From Haplomitrium mnioides (lineage: Eukaryota; Marchantiophyta; Haplomitriopsida; Calobryales), in assembly GCA_049999725.1 (NCBI GenBank), contig JBNGIS010020169.1, positions 1-64,000 of the forward strand: a DNA stretch of 64,000 nt, given 5' to 3'. Shown here piece by piece: positions 1 to 9,410 of the stretch. The translations under genes and the position numbers were made by a program. The notes under the pieces were generated by a model. That model saw only the letters and a list, made by a program, of their open reading frames with translations, was not told where the DNA came from and searched no databases. Within the stretch, counting starts at the first letter, position 1. Every line of letters starts with the position of its first letter.

Positions 1-687
1 TGTTGAGAATTCGAGCTCTGTTAAGTTACCTAGTGAATTTAGACCAGGATAGTCTAAATTCAGATAGGACAAAATACCATTTTGTCCTAACCTCATTTTT
101 GTCTTATTCTATTTTGTCTTCTAGTGTTGACATCTATTTTGTCATGTAGTGCCAACCCTAATTCGCTGGGCCTACTTTTCTGTGTATATAAGGGAGAGAG
201 GGCATCATCATGACTGAGTTGGTGGAGTGCTAGGCATCATCATGACTGAGTTTTCCCGTTACTTCCGGAAAGTGGCAGAAACTCAGTACGACGATTGATC
301 AGGACCTGCTGTCGGGAACTGACGAAACCAGCAGGAAGTTGTGGCAGTTTGTCACTGCTACACATGATGAGGCTGAATAGTCTGAAACTTTGTGTCTGAC
401 ACCACAGAGTCAAGGCTGCACTCTATGCGTGCACAGTTGTGATATGTGTAGGTTTTTCCTAGACTATTGCAGCTTCCATTTAAGTGTTGTTGTGGTTAGT
501 TTTGCTCTCCACAGCTTCATAAGTAATATAAGGGAGAGAGGGGGCTATTGCCCTTTATTCTGTGGTTCCCTATTGTTGTTGAGGATCTCTCCTGCTCCTC
601 CCCTCTGTATGCTTGATGCAGGTGTAATAAAGTGCTGCTAGCACTCCGATATTGGCTCCAGATTGCTCTCTCTTTGATTTCTTCACA
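1..687 (+). mobile_element. Copia-type LTR, interrupted by an R530 insertion
   Basis: The sequence starts TGTTGAGA and ends TTCACA, the usual TG..CA ends of an LTR. It has a TATA-like tatataag at 187 and an AATAAA signal at 626-631, followed by a U5 ending in ctctctttgatttcttcaca. A related LTR at 3442-5030 ends in a similar way. The window begins exactly at the LTR start, so the flank on that side is not visible. An insertion at 203-525 splits the LTR and duplicates 17 bp of it (186-202 and 526-542). No internal region of its own element adjoins it on the right, so it may be a solo or rearranged LTR. Confidence 0.7.
203..525 (+). repeat. R530 repeat unit inserted in an LTR, 17-bp target duplication
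   Basis: This is one ~300-bp unit of a dispersed repeat that recurs at 3.5, 4.4, 12.6, 15.8, 17.7 and 18.2 kb. It runs from ..catcatgactgagtttt to ..ctccacagcttcataagta. The 17-bp sequence atataagggagagaggg is identical on both sides (186-202 and 526-542), so this is a real insertion. The first 16 bases (catcatcatgactgag) are repeated 32 bp further in, as template switching might leave. There is no poly(A) tail and no long ORF. Confidence 0.8.
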
Positions 688-945
688 TCCCTGGCAGAAC
701 AGTCTTCATAATCCACTTTCCCAGCAGGGCTTGAGTCTGTGCATATATATCTATCATTCCCAATCCCCCTTCTTTCTTTCTCTTCACGCATGTTTCCCAC
801 GCTACTGGAGCTCTGCATTTTTCCCCATTTCCTGACCAGAGGAAGTTTCTCACCAGCTGTTTGATTTCTTTAAGGGGGGAGCTAAACCCTGCCCAGCAAG
901 AAGCAAAATACCAGATGGATCCCAAGGAGGATTTGATTGATGATT
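683..945 (-). pseudogene. LINE ORF2 (reverse transcriptase) C-terminal fragment
   Basis: The minus-strand frame from 925 to 683 contains motifs typical of the end of the RT domain in plant L1 LINEs: a IKQLVRNFLWSG-like block, a VAW block, and KKEGGLG followed by ALLGKWI. The source protein would be the endonuclease/reverse-transcriptase of a non-LTR retrotransposon. Only about 80 residues remain, directly abutting the Copia LTR on the left, so it is a truncated relic. Confidence 0.7.
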
Positions 946-1059
946 AAAAGTCTTCCTGGAAGACTGATATATCTGTTGCACCAAAACTTAAGCTTTGATC
1001 TGATTCCAACTCCTTTGGATCAGAATTCTAAGCTGAGTAATCAAGAATTTTATTAGCTT

Positions 1060-1174
1060 GTAGCTGTCGCTGGACACCTTTGTGTCCCGACTTGGCTACT
1101 TTTGAGGGAGTGGTTTACTTTAGTCCAGACTTTGAAGCTTTGCCGCCTCAGCGGTTGTTTTTGATGTGTGGAAA
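1060..1174 (+). mobile_element. HAL1-like LINE 3'-end fragment
   Basis: The segment from tagctgtcgctggacacc to gatgtgtggaaa matches the 3' end of the HAL1-like LINE family seen at 3803-4148 and, reversed, at 7622-7990. It stops before the family's terminal ctgtc plus poly(A). The next bases are Copia pol sequence, so the 3' end has been lost or recombined. Confidence 0.7.
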
Positions 1175-1510
1175 ATCAGGAAGGACAGTTGGTGGAAGAT
1201 CCCGCCAGTTACAGATAGATGGTAGGAAGTCTGATTTATCTCACCATCACAAGACCAGACCTGAGTTATGCTGTAGGTCTGATAAGTCAATTTATGCAAG
1301 GTCCTCGGAAGCCGCACCTTGATGGAGTGCGTTGTATTCTTTGATATGTGAAGTCAACAGTACAGTATGGCCTGTTCTATGAGAGTGGTAAGAAGTCCTA
1401 TATTTCTTGCTTTACAGATGCAGATTGGGCAGGCATTGAAGATCAACAGGTGGATTTGTATTTTCACTTGGTAGCGCTGGGATAGCGTGGTTCTGTGATT
1501 CTAACGCAAG
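1175..1510 (+). pseudogene. Copia pol fragment (RT end and RNase H)
   Basis: Reading from 1222 in frame gives the block LTITRPDLSYAVG, then QFMQGPRKPHLDGVR, then FTDADWAG, and later GGFVFSLGSAGIAW. These are hallmarks of the RT/RNase H junction and RNase H of Ty1/Copia polyproteins. A TGA replaces an arginine codon near 1341, and a short deletion follows DADWAG, so it is non-functional. It abuts a LINE fragment on the left and CpG-rich LINE-like DNA on the right. Confidence 0.85.
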
Positions 1511-2075
1511 CAAGAGGGAAAGGAGAGGAGGTCGCGACCGTCGAAAACATACTTCGCAGCTCCACGCAAGATGCAGGAGAGGAATTTTTCCATGCTCGCG
1601 ATATGTCCTTAGCGCTGGAGGTGCCTTATCATTCGTGGTCCTGCCCGTGAAGTGTTCTTAGCGCTGGAGTTCCTTTACGGTCGCTTTGCAGGAGAAGGGT
1701 GTCGCAGGAGAAGGCCCGCTGGAGGTCCTTAACATTCGATTCAAAGCAGGAGAAGGACGTCTTAGGAGAGCCCGCTGCGGGAGAAAAAGAATGGGAGGAG
1801 GCTAAGCACGCAGACCAGAGGCAAGCCATTTTTTGCTAATTGCGGAGGCCCCCCATTTCTGCTAAGGGGCATACACGGGACGCGCCCCGTTTATTGCTAA
1901 TTGCGAATCCAGGGAAAGGCGCCCCAGGTTATGAATCGCAAAAGCAAGGCCCCATGGTTGCTAAACGTGAGCTTCCCATGAGAAGGGCATGGCAGGCGAT
2001 GCCCGTTCTCTTCGTTGGGGCTACATGTGAACGAAAAGGAATAGTCATTGTTACTTAAAACGAATAGTCCTTGTT
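1511..2075 (+). repeat. CpG-rich LINE 5'-UTR-like segment
   Basis: This stretch is much richer in CG dinucleotides than its surroundings and repeats phrases such as caggagaaggncg and cgctggag. The phrase cccgtttattgctaattgcg matches, on the opposite strand, the 5' UTR of the HAL1-like element near 10220-10245. I read it as an orphan copy of that LINE's 5' leader in plus orientation. Short ORFs inside (for example 1840-2058) have no family signature. Confidence 0.5.
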
Positions 2076-2148
2076 ACTCATGATGGTTCAGGAACGCTTG
2101 CATCCCTGGATGGAAATCGTGAGGAATCAAGCTTCCTTTGAGTAAATG

Positions 2149-3090
2149 TTGGAATTGTATCTAAGCTGCTGTAAATATATGATCAGGAGTTTTTATTTTT
2201 TCTGATCTGTATAGTTTGTTGTTAGCCTATCAGCTACTTTAGCTAGCTTTTAAATTAGAGACAGTTGAGGAGATGCTGACACATGGGTGCACCTGATGGT
2301 GACACGTGTCAGCAGTAGGAGGCTCTAAGGAAAATTATTCCTTAGCCTCAGAAGCAAGCTCATGCAGTCGTATGCATGAGCACACACAAAGAAAGTCTCG
2401 TAGATACAGGTAAGGGAATATGCAGCTGGTAGAGCTGCCCCTGTCCATACTCGAGCCATGGTCTTCTTCACCTGCTGAAGTCCATTGCTTGACCGATTCA
2501 AGCCCACAGAGATTATTTGGGCATCATAGGAAACCAGGTAGTTTCATGGTTTTGTACAGCTTATATAAATCGAAAGAGTTGATGCTCATTGCATCCTCAG
2601 TTATCCAAAACTTATTCGAGTGTCTTTAAGAGTAGAGTACGAGCTCATGCTTGAGTTCATGAGGAGGTATCGACCATCAGAGTGTTTAAGAACGTGAGAA
2701 GGAGCCAAATATCTGAGTGTCGAAGAACAGCGAATCATTTCCCGTTTTTCGACTTTCCTGCATATTTGCGCGTTTGACGTTTTTACGTTTTCGAGTAAGG
2801 CGTTTTCGTTTTCGACGGGCGACGGGTGAGTTCCTGACGAAAATCGCATCCTACCCTATTCGCGATTTTCGCCCCCCCTTCTCGATTCTGATTTCTGCTG
2901 ATTCACGAAGTTGGTTCTGGAGCATTGCGATTCTGTTTTCTGGGGTATCGCGATCTGCTGTCTGCTCCTTTTCGACTGTGATTTTATCTGCTATCTCCTT
3001 CGAATCATATTTCCTGTTAAGTGCTCTCTCTCTCGACAGCCTTATCAACTCTTCACGTGGATTTCAAAGTGCTTATTTTCCAATAGTAAA
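2149..3090 (+). mobile_element. Copia-type LTR (TGTTGGAA family), copy 1
   Basis: It begins TGTTGGAATTG and shows a TATA-like tatataaatcgaaagag near 2565, followed by atgctcattgcatcctca. Copies at 5434 and, reversed, at 7387-7496 share the start, the promoter region and the text between. The 3' border is uncertain; I place it where a LINE 3' fragment begins at 3092. The downstream part (2720-3060) is rich in tcgcgattttcg-type words that also occur in copy 2. Confidence 0.6.
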
Positions 3091-3091
3091 T

Positions 3092-3231
3092 TGTGTCCCG
3101 ACTTGGCTACTTTTGAGGGAGTGGTTTATTTTAGTCCAGACTTTGAAGCTTTGCTGCCTCAGCGGTTGTATTTGATGTGTGGAAATAAAGTTTTTACTTC
3201 CTGTCAAAAAAAAAAAAGAAAAAAAAGAAGC
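3092..3231 (+). mobile_element. 5'-truncated HAL1-like LINE 3' end with poly(A)
   Basis: It starts at tgtgtcccgacttggc and ends gtggaaataaagtttttacttcctgtc followed by an A-rich tail with a few G's. AATAAA plus a 3' poly(A) tail is what a retroposed polymerase II transcript leaves behind. I could not find a convincing target duplication. Confidence 0.75.
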
Positions 3232-3441
3232 AACCAACATTCCTTTTTTCCATGCACGCTCAAAGCACATTGAGGTGCACTATCACTATGTGAGGGAGAA
3301 ATTTTTGGCAAGCATGGTTGATCTGAAATATGTCAGCACCGAGGATCAGGTGGCTGATATTTTTACCAAGTCATTGGGTGCAGAGAAGCTGCAAAAGTTC
3401 AGAGATCAACTTGGAGTAGATGCGTTGAACTCGAGGGGGAG
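3232..3441 (+). pseudogene. Copia pol C-terminus and polypurine tract
   Basis: The frame 3179-3493 carries HIEVHYHYVREK, then LKYVSTEDQVADIFTKSL, then KFRDQLG, which is the conserved C-terminal end of Ty1/Copia RNase H. It is followed by the purine-rich tract gaggggga at 3433-3440, immediately before the 3' LTR at 3442. It joins a LINE poly(A) tail on its left, so only the tail of the polyprotein is present. Confidence 0.88.
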
Positions 3442-3493
3442 TATTGAGATTTTGACCTCTGCCACTCGTTCTACTGTTGGTATACTAGTGTGA

Positions 3494-4668
3494 CTGAGTT
3501 TTCCCGTTGCTTCCGGAAAGTAGCAGAAACTCAGTACGACGATTGATCAGGACCTGCTGTCGGGAACTGACGAAACCAGCAGGAAGTTGTGGCAGCTTGT
3601 CAGTGCTACACATGATGAGGCTGAATATTCTGAAACTGTGTGTCTGACACCACATTGTGAAGGCTGCACTCTATGCGTGCACAGTTGTGATATGTGTAGG
3701 TTTTTCCTAGACTATTGCAGCTTCCATTTAAGTGTTGTTGTGGTTAGTTTTGCTCTCCACGACTTCATAACTAATATATTCAGTGACTTTAGCGGATGTT
3801 CTTAGAGGACGATTCACTGCTTCACAGTGATCCCCTCTAGGCTTTCTATAGAACCAGAGAATTGAAGATGCGTCAGGCTATTAATTAGAGGGACTAGAGT
3901 GTTTGAAGTGTCCTTTGATTATAGATGTTGATTATTTTTTGGATTGATGGCCTAGGGCTAGTAATCTACCTTAGGAGGACTTGTGATAGATTCTTTTGGT
4001 AGGTAGCTGTCGCTGGACACCTTTGTGTCCCGACTTGGCTACCCTTGAGGAAGTGGTTTGCTTATTCCAGACTTTGATGTTTTGCCGCTTCAGCGGTTGT
4101 ATTTGATGTGTGGAAATAAAGTTTTTTCTTCCTGTCAAAAAAGAAAAAGACTTTAGCAGATGTTCTGCATCCAAGTAGTCACCAGTGATGCGCTTCATGT
4201 GGTATGTTCAGGGTGCAGAAGGCTCCAATCACTAATTTTGCAGCAGACCTCTCTGGGAGTTATGCTCTTGGATGTTTGCTTCACAAGATCAAACTAAAGT
4301 GAAATGAATGATGTCGCAAGCTGATGCTTGAGAGTTGACAGATTTTGATTAGTTGGATTCTTGGTGGAGTGCTAGGCATCATCATGACTGAGTTTTCCCG
4401 TTACTTCCGGAAAGTGGCAGAAACTCAGTACAACGATTGATCAGGACCTGCTGTCGGGAACTGACGAAACCAGCAGGAAGTTGTGGCAGCTTGTCACTGC
4501 TACACATGATGAGGCTGAATAGTCTGAAACTTTGTGTCTGACACCACATTGTGAAGGCTGCACTCTATTCGTGCACAGTTGTGATATGTGTAGGTTTTTC
4601 CTAGACTATTGCAGCTTTCATTTTAAGTGTTGTTGTGGTTAGTTTTGCTCTCCACGACTTCATAACTA
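3494..4668 (+). repeat. R530 insertion: unit, spacer, unit
   Basis: Two ~300-bp R530 units (from 3494, and from ~4385 to 4668) are separated by the ~230-bp spacer that also separates the tandem units at 17.6-18.5 kb. The block is flanked by a perfect 14-bp direct repeat of the host LTR. A LINE piece (3803-4148) later inserted into the spacer. There is no poly(A) at either end and no coding potential that I recognise. Confidence 0.75.
3803..4148 (+). mobile_element. HAL1-like LINE, 5'-truncated, with target duplication
   Basis: This 346-bp insert starts tagaggacgattcactgc and ends aaataaagttttttcttcctgtc plus an A-rich tail. The 18-bp target gactttagcrgatgttct stands at 3785-3802 and 4149-4166 with one mismatch. 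The start corresponds to the end of ORF1 (codons reading SEDDS) and it runs straight into the 3' UTR. It is therefore an independent insertion with the same ORF1-to-3'UTR junction as the element at 7622-10521. Confidence 0.85.
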
Positions 4669-5030
4669 GTATACTAGTGTGATCTGGTATTCTACTGTTG
4701 TTATACCAGGGTGATGTGGTATTCTAGTTGTGTGGCTGGTGTTATGCCAGCGTATGTAGTGTATGTATGATTGTATGTAGATTAGCTATTTGGTTGCGGT
4801 ATATCCCTATGTATTCGTATTGTGTGGCTGAGGAGGTAGTTTTTGTATTGTGTGGCTACGGAGGTTAGCCTTGTAGGTACAAAAAGGAGTGAGGGGCACT
4901 CACCCAATACACACTTGCCTGTTTTCTGTAGAAATACTTTTGCAATAAAGTAAGTAAGAAGAAGCTGACCGTATCGGCCTTCTGAAATCTAAGCTACAGC
5001 TCTTTGATTTCTCTCTTTGATTTATCAACA

Positions 5031-5433
5031 CTAAGTTTACATGGGCACTGATAACTCAGCGCTATGATGAATCAGGGACCAGATGGCTCCCTGCTATGAA
5101 TTTAGCGCACAATCTCTGTGCGCGTTATGGACATGTTTTCTCATTGATGTGTCGCCAGTGCAGCTAGACAACAAAATGTCCCTACTCAAATGAGGGGCCC
5201 TGTGTGACTGACACGTGGCATTCCCTTAACCTTAAGTAAGTTAACTGGAGCTAACTAATTAGTTAAGCTACCATTATTTACAGCAGCAAACATACATTTT
5301 CATACATGTGAAAGCTGCCTTAAGCTGCATGTTGAAAATTGGCAGCTCACAATTTTGCTGCTGGTGGAACAGTGGAATTGCCTAATCCTGCTCTGGAATT
5401 CCTGCAACTTGCTTTCTTTGTGAAGTGTTGGAA
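5031..5433 (+). other. No gene recognised
   Basis: This is unique-looking sequence between two LTRs. It contains no long ORF and no family motif that I can name. Confidence 0.5.
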
Positions 5434-6245
5434 ACGCACCTTTGCTGCGGTGTACATTATGCTCCAGTGATGATCCTGAGGATGTTTATTTGTATAATCA
5501 TTTGAATTCCTCGCTAGTTTAGCTTCTAGCTAGTTTAGAGAGAAATCTGGGCATAGTTCCACGTGGAGGTACTTGATGTGACAGGTGTCAGCACCAGAAA
5601 GCTCCTTAGGGACATTTAATTTACTTTGTCCCTTGCATGAGAAAGGAGCAGGCGCATGCATGTATGCGCTCATATGGAGAATCAGTTGCTGCGAGCAGGG
5701 GACTCACATATTTTCCGCGTCGTCCTGATGCGTGAAGGTCTTCTTCACCTAATGCAGGACTTGGTCAGTTATTCTTTAGGGCCCACAGATTTAACTGGGC
5801 ACCCATAGAAATCCAGCCTATTGTGGGTATTGTAAAGGATATATAAATCAAGAGAGGTTATGCTCATCGCATCCTCATTTGCAAGCACATTTGCAGTGTC
5901 TCATCATGTCTCTGTATTGGATAGTGAACTCTTTGAAAAACTCCACGTGAAGAGCTGAGAGGCTGTCGAAAAGGAGCACTTGATTGAAATATGCTTCGAA
6001 GGAGACAGATGAGGTCAGATCGCAGGTCGCGAAGACGGCAGAATCGGGAGGCTCTAGAAAATCAATCACGGGGGTCCAGAAAATCGCGATCTAGTGCAGA
6101 CGTGATTTTCGCCAGACCCTCCCTGTCGCGAAACGAGCGTCGCTGGCTCGAAATCGCCAAAACGCGATGCAGGAGGGCAGTCAAAAATGGGAACTCGATC
6201 CCTGTTTTCGACGTGCTGACATTCGCCACCAGACAAGCCGCAACT
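5434..6245 (+). mobile_element. Copia-type LTR (TGTTGGAA family), copy 2
   Basis: It begins TGTTGGAAACG and shares with copy 1 the segment containing acacgtg/acaggtgtcagca, the TATA-like gatatataaatcaagag near 5837 and the following atgctcatcgcatcctca. The 3' border is taken at the LINE poly(T) near 6246. The ORF 5991-6341 is an open stretch within the GC-rich U5-like part and has no family match. Confidence 0.6.
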
Positions 6246-6249
6246 GTTT

Positions 6250-6745
6250 TGTTTTTTTGGACCGAAAGAAAACAACTTTATTTACTTTCAAGCATCAAAG
6301 GTACAACCGTGGCCAACAATCAGGCCGAGCAGCAAAACTAGCAACCATTCAATCCCTTTCAGAGTCTAGCCTGGTAAACCAAAGTAACCCTATACCCTCA
6401 ATCCAAATTACTACTAACATTCAGATTCCAGTAAAGACTGTCTTCATCACGTATACAAAGCAAATGCCTGGCGCCCCAGGTTCTGTCAAAGGTTTCAAGA
6501 ATATTGTCTCTCTTCTCTTCATTATGAGCCTTCATCCAGTCTCTACAAGCATCACGCCAAGCTTTCTTTTCGTACTCAACCAGTCTTATCCAGATTTTGT
6601 TTTTCAAGCAGTACATATCCATGTGTGACTTTTCAAAAACTATACCATTCTAGAGAGCCATATGGAGTAAAGTACTATTCCTCTTAGTAAGGACCAGATC
6701 TCTTGAGCTACGACCACTGCTTAAGGTATTCTGTCGCCTAGGATG
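6250..6745 (-). pseudogene. LINE (second family) ORF2 tail and 3' UTR
   Basis: Read on the minus strand, it ends ctttatttactttcaagcatc..ttttcggtcc with an A-rich tail (plus-strand tttttttgg). A second, longer copy lies at 20536-21960, with the same aatgcctggcgcc and gccatatggaataaa blocks. The minus frame 6622-6398 (WIRLVEYEKKAWRDACRDW) corresponds to the region after the RT zinc-binding domain of ORF2. It is a 5'-truncated relic lying between two LTRs that face each other. Confidence 0.7.
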
Positions 6746-7496
6746 CATTGCAACCTTCTTGTGAACTCGCAACCTCCTCACGAAGTATGCTCGCGTGTCG
6801 AATCTGTTGCCTGTGCTCCAAACGCGATTTCAAGAAAGTGACATCAACAACACTGTCGCGATGCTGCGACCACAAATATCGAACCAGAGGAAGAGGAAGA
6901 AATGCGAACAGGAAATATGATTGCTGATGAAAAACCGAGGTTCTCTTCTGTCGATTTATATACAGAATACAATACCAGAAATCGCCTGGCAAACAATGGG
7001 CGCCCTGGTCTTCTAAATCTATGGACGTCAACACAATACCAGGAGAAGAATCGAGCAGGTCGACGAAGACCATCTCACATATGTACAAGGAGTAGCTGCA
7101 CCAGCAGCAGATTCTCGTCAACAGCCTCAAACCGAATAATTCCTTGTATGCGCATGCAGACATATGCATGCGCATGTTTCCTTAGCACCCCCAGACAAAA
7201 TAACTAATTTTCCAGGGGAGCCTTCTGGTGCTGACACGTGGCACCTCCAGGTGCTTCCATGTGTCACTACCTCCAGGGCTGTCTCCAATACAAGAATTCA
7301 GCTAAACTAGAAGAACAGCTAATCTAGAGAAAACTCAGAAATGAATTCTGAGTACTATCTACAACAAGGAGACAATTCCAACACCAAGGAATGCTCACCT
7401 TGGGAAGGACTGTACACTGATCCTTCACAGGATTTGTCCTCCCACTCAGCAATGGTTCTCAACAATATCTACAGCAGCTAAGATACATTTCCAACA
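6746..7496 (-). mobile_element. Copia-type LTR (TGTTGGAA family), reverse copy
   Basis: On the minus strand it starts TGTTGGAAATG at 7496 directly after the Copia pol stop and a short purine run (gtggga). A second TGTTGGAATTG start lies at 7387, so the first ~110 bp may be a partial LTR or an internal duplication. A TATA-like gtatataaatcgac (minus) lies near 6950-6965. It faces copy 2 (5434) with a LINE piece between them. Confidence 0.6.
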
Positions 7497-7621
7497 CTCC
7501 CACTTATTGCATGTTGCTGTACATCCCAATTTTGTTGATCAGCTTGAAGTGCTTTTCTCTGGGTAATGCTTTGGTGAGAACGTCAGCTGCCATCTCCACT
7601 GTCACACAATACTCCAGTTCC
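7497..7621 (-). pseudogene. Copia pol C-terminus, 3' part of a split gene
   Basis: The minus frame reads ELEYCV, then MAADVLTKALPREKHF, then KLINKIGMYSN and a stop just before the LTR at 7496. This is the conserved end of Copia RNase H. The upstream part of the same gene continues at 10522-10655 beyond a 2.9-kb retroposon, so the reading frame was split by that insertion. Confidence 0.85.
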
Positions 7622-8054
7622 TTTTTCTTCTTTTTTTTTTTGACAGGAAGTAAAAACTTTATTTCCACACATCAAATACAACTGCCGAAGCGGCAAAACA
7701 TCAAAGTCTGGACTAAAGCAAACCACTTCCTCAAGGGTAGCCAAGTCGGGACACAAAGGTGTCCAGCGACAGCTACCTACCAATAGAATCTATCACAAGT
7801 CCTCCTAAGGTAGATTGCTAGACCTAGGCCATCAATCCAAAATATAATCAACATCTATAATCAAAGGACACTTCAAACACTCTAGTCCCTCTAATTAATA
7901 GCCTGATGCATCTTCAAATCTCTGGTTCTATAGAAAGCCTAGAGGGGATTACACTATGATGCAGTGAATCATCCTCTGAAGACCTTTCCAAGAAAATGGT
8001 ACCTTCCTCTAGAAGTTCCTTTGCCAGAATGTCCTGTTTGGAAGACAGGCATTT

Positions 8055-9410
8055 TCAGAACCTTGTACGGCCCTTGGTGCCCAGACTAGAAGCTGTAGCC
8101 TGATCCGCAACCACTGCTTTCATTTTTCCACGCCGTGTATATCTCTTCATGACCTTTTCCCACTTGTCAGAAGCCACCTCCTCTGTTAATAACACTTGGG
8201 CTTCTGTGGTGGCTTCAGTCACCGCCCCTTGGATCATTTGGAACTCAGGTGTCCCTTCAGACCCCGACTTCTCACTTGAACCAATAGCCGTCTCATTGGC
8301 ATTCAGAGGAGCATCTGAGCTAGTCTCTGGTGCAGTCACAGAATCAACTTGAAACTCCCCTGTCACCCTCCGTTTTGGATGAGGGATGGTAGTGGACCTC
8401 CTCCTTGAAATGGTCAGTATTTTCTGTTGACCATTGCTGTGACTCTCTGCCAGGCGGGTCGCCTCTGCCTGATCTTTAGATTCTTCCTCTTGTGCTGAGG
8501 AGTGCCTTCTTTCGTCTTCAACCTCCTTTGATGCAGATGGAGAGGCTTCCGGACTCAGAGTAGGTGCCCTATTGGCGTGAATGATGGCCTCACCCCTCAT
8601 TTTCTTGGCAAATCCACGTGCCTTCCCTCCAGGGCATTTTCCAGCCAGGTGATCAGTGCTCCTGCAGAGGAAGCATCTTAGAGGAATTCCATCGTACTCA
8701 ACCTCTTGGGAGTAGGTCCCCTCCGGACACAAAAGCTCCAAAACTGGACTCATGCCTTTGGATGTGTCGAGCTGGACACAGAATCTGACATGCATCCCAT
8801 CAAGGACTGAAGGGACATAAATGCTCTTGCCAAAGAGATTAGCAATCATAGGCAGTTGATTGCGTAGCTCTTCAGGGAAGAATGGCAAGGTAATCCAAGT
8901 AGGGACCAGAGCTTGTTCCACAAGTGGGTCAAACTTTGGTCGCCATGGTTGGAAGATACATTTCATACTCTTCAAGCAGAAGGGTACTCCAGCAAGGAGC
9001 TCGGTTCTGACATTTTCTTCTTCTGCCAAAACCAGGAAAAATCCTTTGCCAATCATCCTGAGGACTGTAGCCTTCCACCCTTTCTGAGTACAAATTTTCT
9101 CAAACCAGTCAGAAATCTCGTTGAGGCCTGGGAAGAAGCTCCTGAACCGTCCAATGAGCAATCTCTTCCTAAGCTGATCAGGAGTGTGAGAACATAGATC
9201 CTGATCAACTCTGAAGACTTTTGGAGTCAAGGAAATGGACTTTTTCCTTCGATCCTCTGCCTCTTGACTCTTTAGTTTACAGGTGAAGGGGCGGCTAAGG
9301 AATGAGCTTCCTAACGGCACTTCTTTTCCCAAACGAGAGCCAGGTGACCAAGGAACAGCCTTCGACATGTTGACAAAGTGTTTTCCAGCAGCCCAATAGC
9401 TTCGAACCAA
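8055..9410 (-). CDS. LINE ORF1 protein (DUF4283-like domain, CCHC zinc knuckle)
   Basis: This is a 451-residue open frame with no stop, the best preserved coding sequence in the first 16 kb. Residues ~75-225 resemble the DUF4283 region of plant L1 ORF1 proteins (LRMIGKGFFLVL, then WRPKFDPL, then FGKSIYVPSVLDGMHVRFCV). Residues ~240-260 form a knuckle in the usual context YDGIPLRCFLC..H..KC (CX2CX4HX4C). The C-terminal half is acidic and Ser/Thr-rich and probably disordered. Such proteins bind the element's RNA in cytoplasmic or nuclear RNPs. I kept the first Met, but Met15 (MSKAVPWSPG) is a plausible alternative. Homology with the second copy at 13.0-14.7 kb extends through both. Confidence 0.85.
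   Translation of the reverse strand: MVRSYWAAGKHFVNMSKAVPWSPGSRLGKEVPLGSSFLSRPFTCKLKSQEAEDRRKKSISLTPKVFRVDQDLCSHTPDQLRKRLLIGRFRSFFPGLNEISDWFEKICTQKGWKATVLRMIGKGFFLVLAEEENVRTELLAGVPFCLKSMKCIFQPWRPKFDPLVEQALVPTWITLPFFPEELRNQLPMIANLFGKSIYVPSVLDGMHVRFCVQLDTSKGMSPVLELLCPEGTYSQEVEYDGIPLRCFLCRSTDHLAGKCPGGKARGFAKKMRGEAIIHANRAPTLSPEASPSASKEVEDERRHSSAQEEESKDQAEATRLAESHSNGQQKILTISRRRSTTIPHPKRRVTGEFQVDSVTAPETSSDAPLNANETAIGSSEKSGSEGTPEFQMIQGAVTEATTEAQVLLTEEVASDKWEKVMKRYTRRGKMKAVVADQATASSLGTKGRTRF

Larger units (their letters stand above)
3442..5030 (+). mobile_element. 3' LTR of a Copia element, interrupted
   Basis: It starts TATTGAGA (TG mutated to TA) right after the polypurine tract and ends tttgatttatcaaca, parallel to the LTR at 1-687. 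An AATAAA lies near 4943. Removing the 3494-4682 insertion plus one target copy leaves about 400 bp, a normal Copia LTR length. The 14-bp gtatactagtgtga occurs at 3480-3493 and 4669-4682 and marks the insertion. Confidence 0.75.

Noticed and set aside
330-420. Box C/D snoRNA in the R530 unit (ATGATGA box followed by CTGA boxes)
   Set aside because: The boxes are too far from any terminal stem (8-10 bases), and the spacing is wrong for a standard snoRNA. I keep R530 as a repeat of unknown origin.
1840-2058. Possible small CDS
   Set aside because: It lies in the LINE leader-like segment, shows no homology that I recognise, and is not open in the related leader.
2717-3175. 152-codon ORF in the LTR region
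   Set aside because: Low-complexity Phe/Ser/Arg-rich translation of a repeated U5-like sequence, with no domain and no conservation in copy 2.
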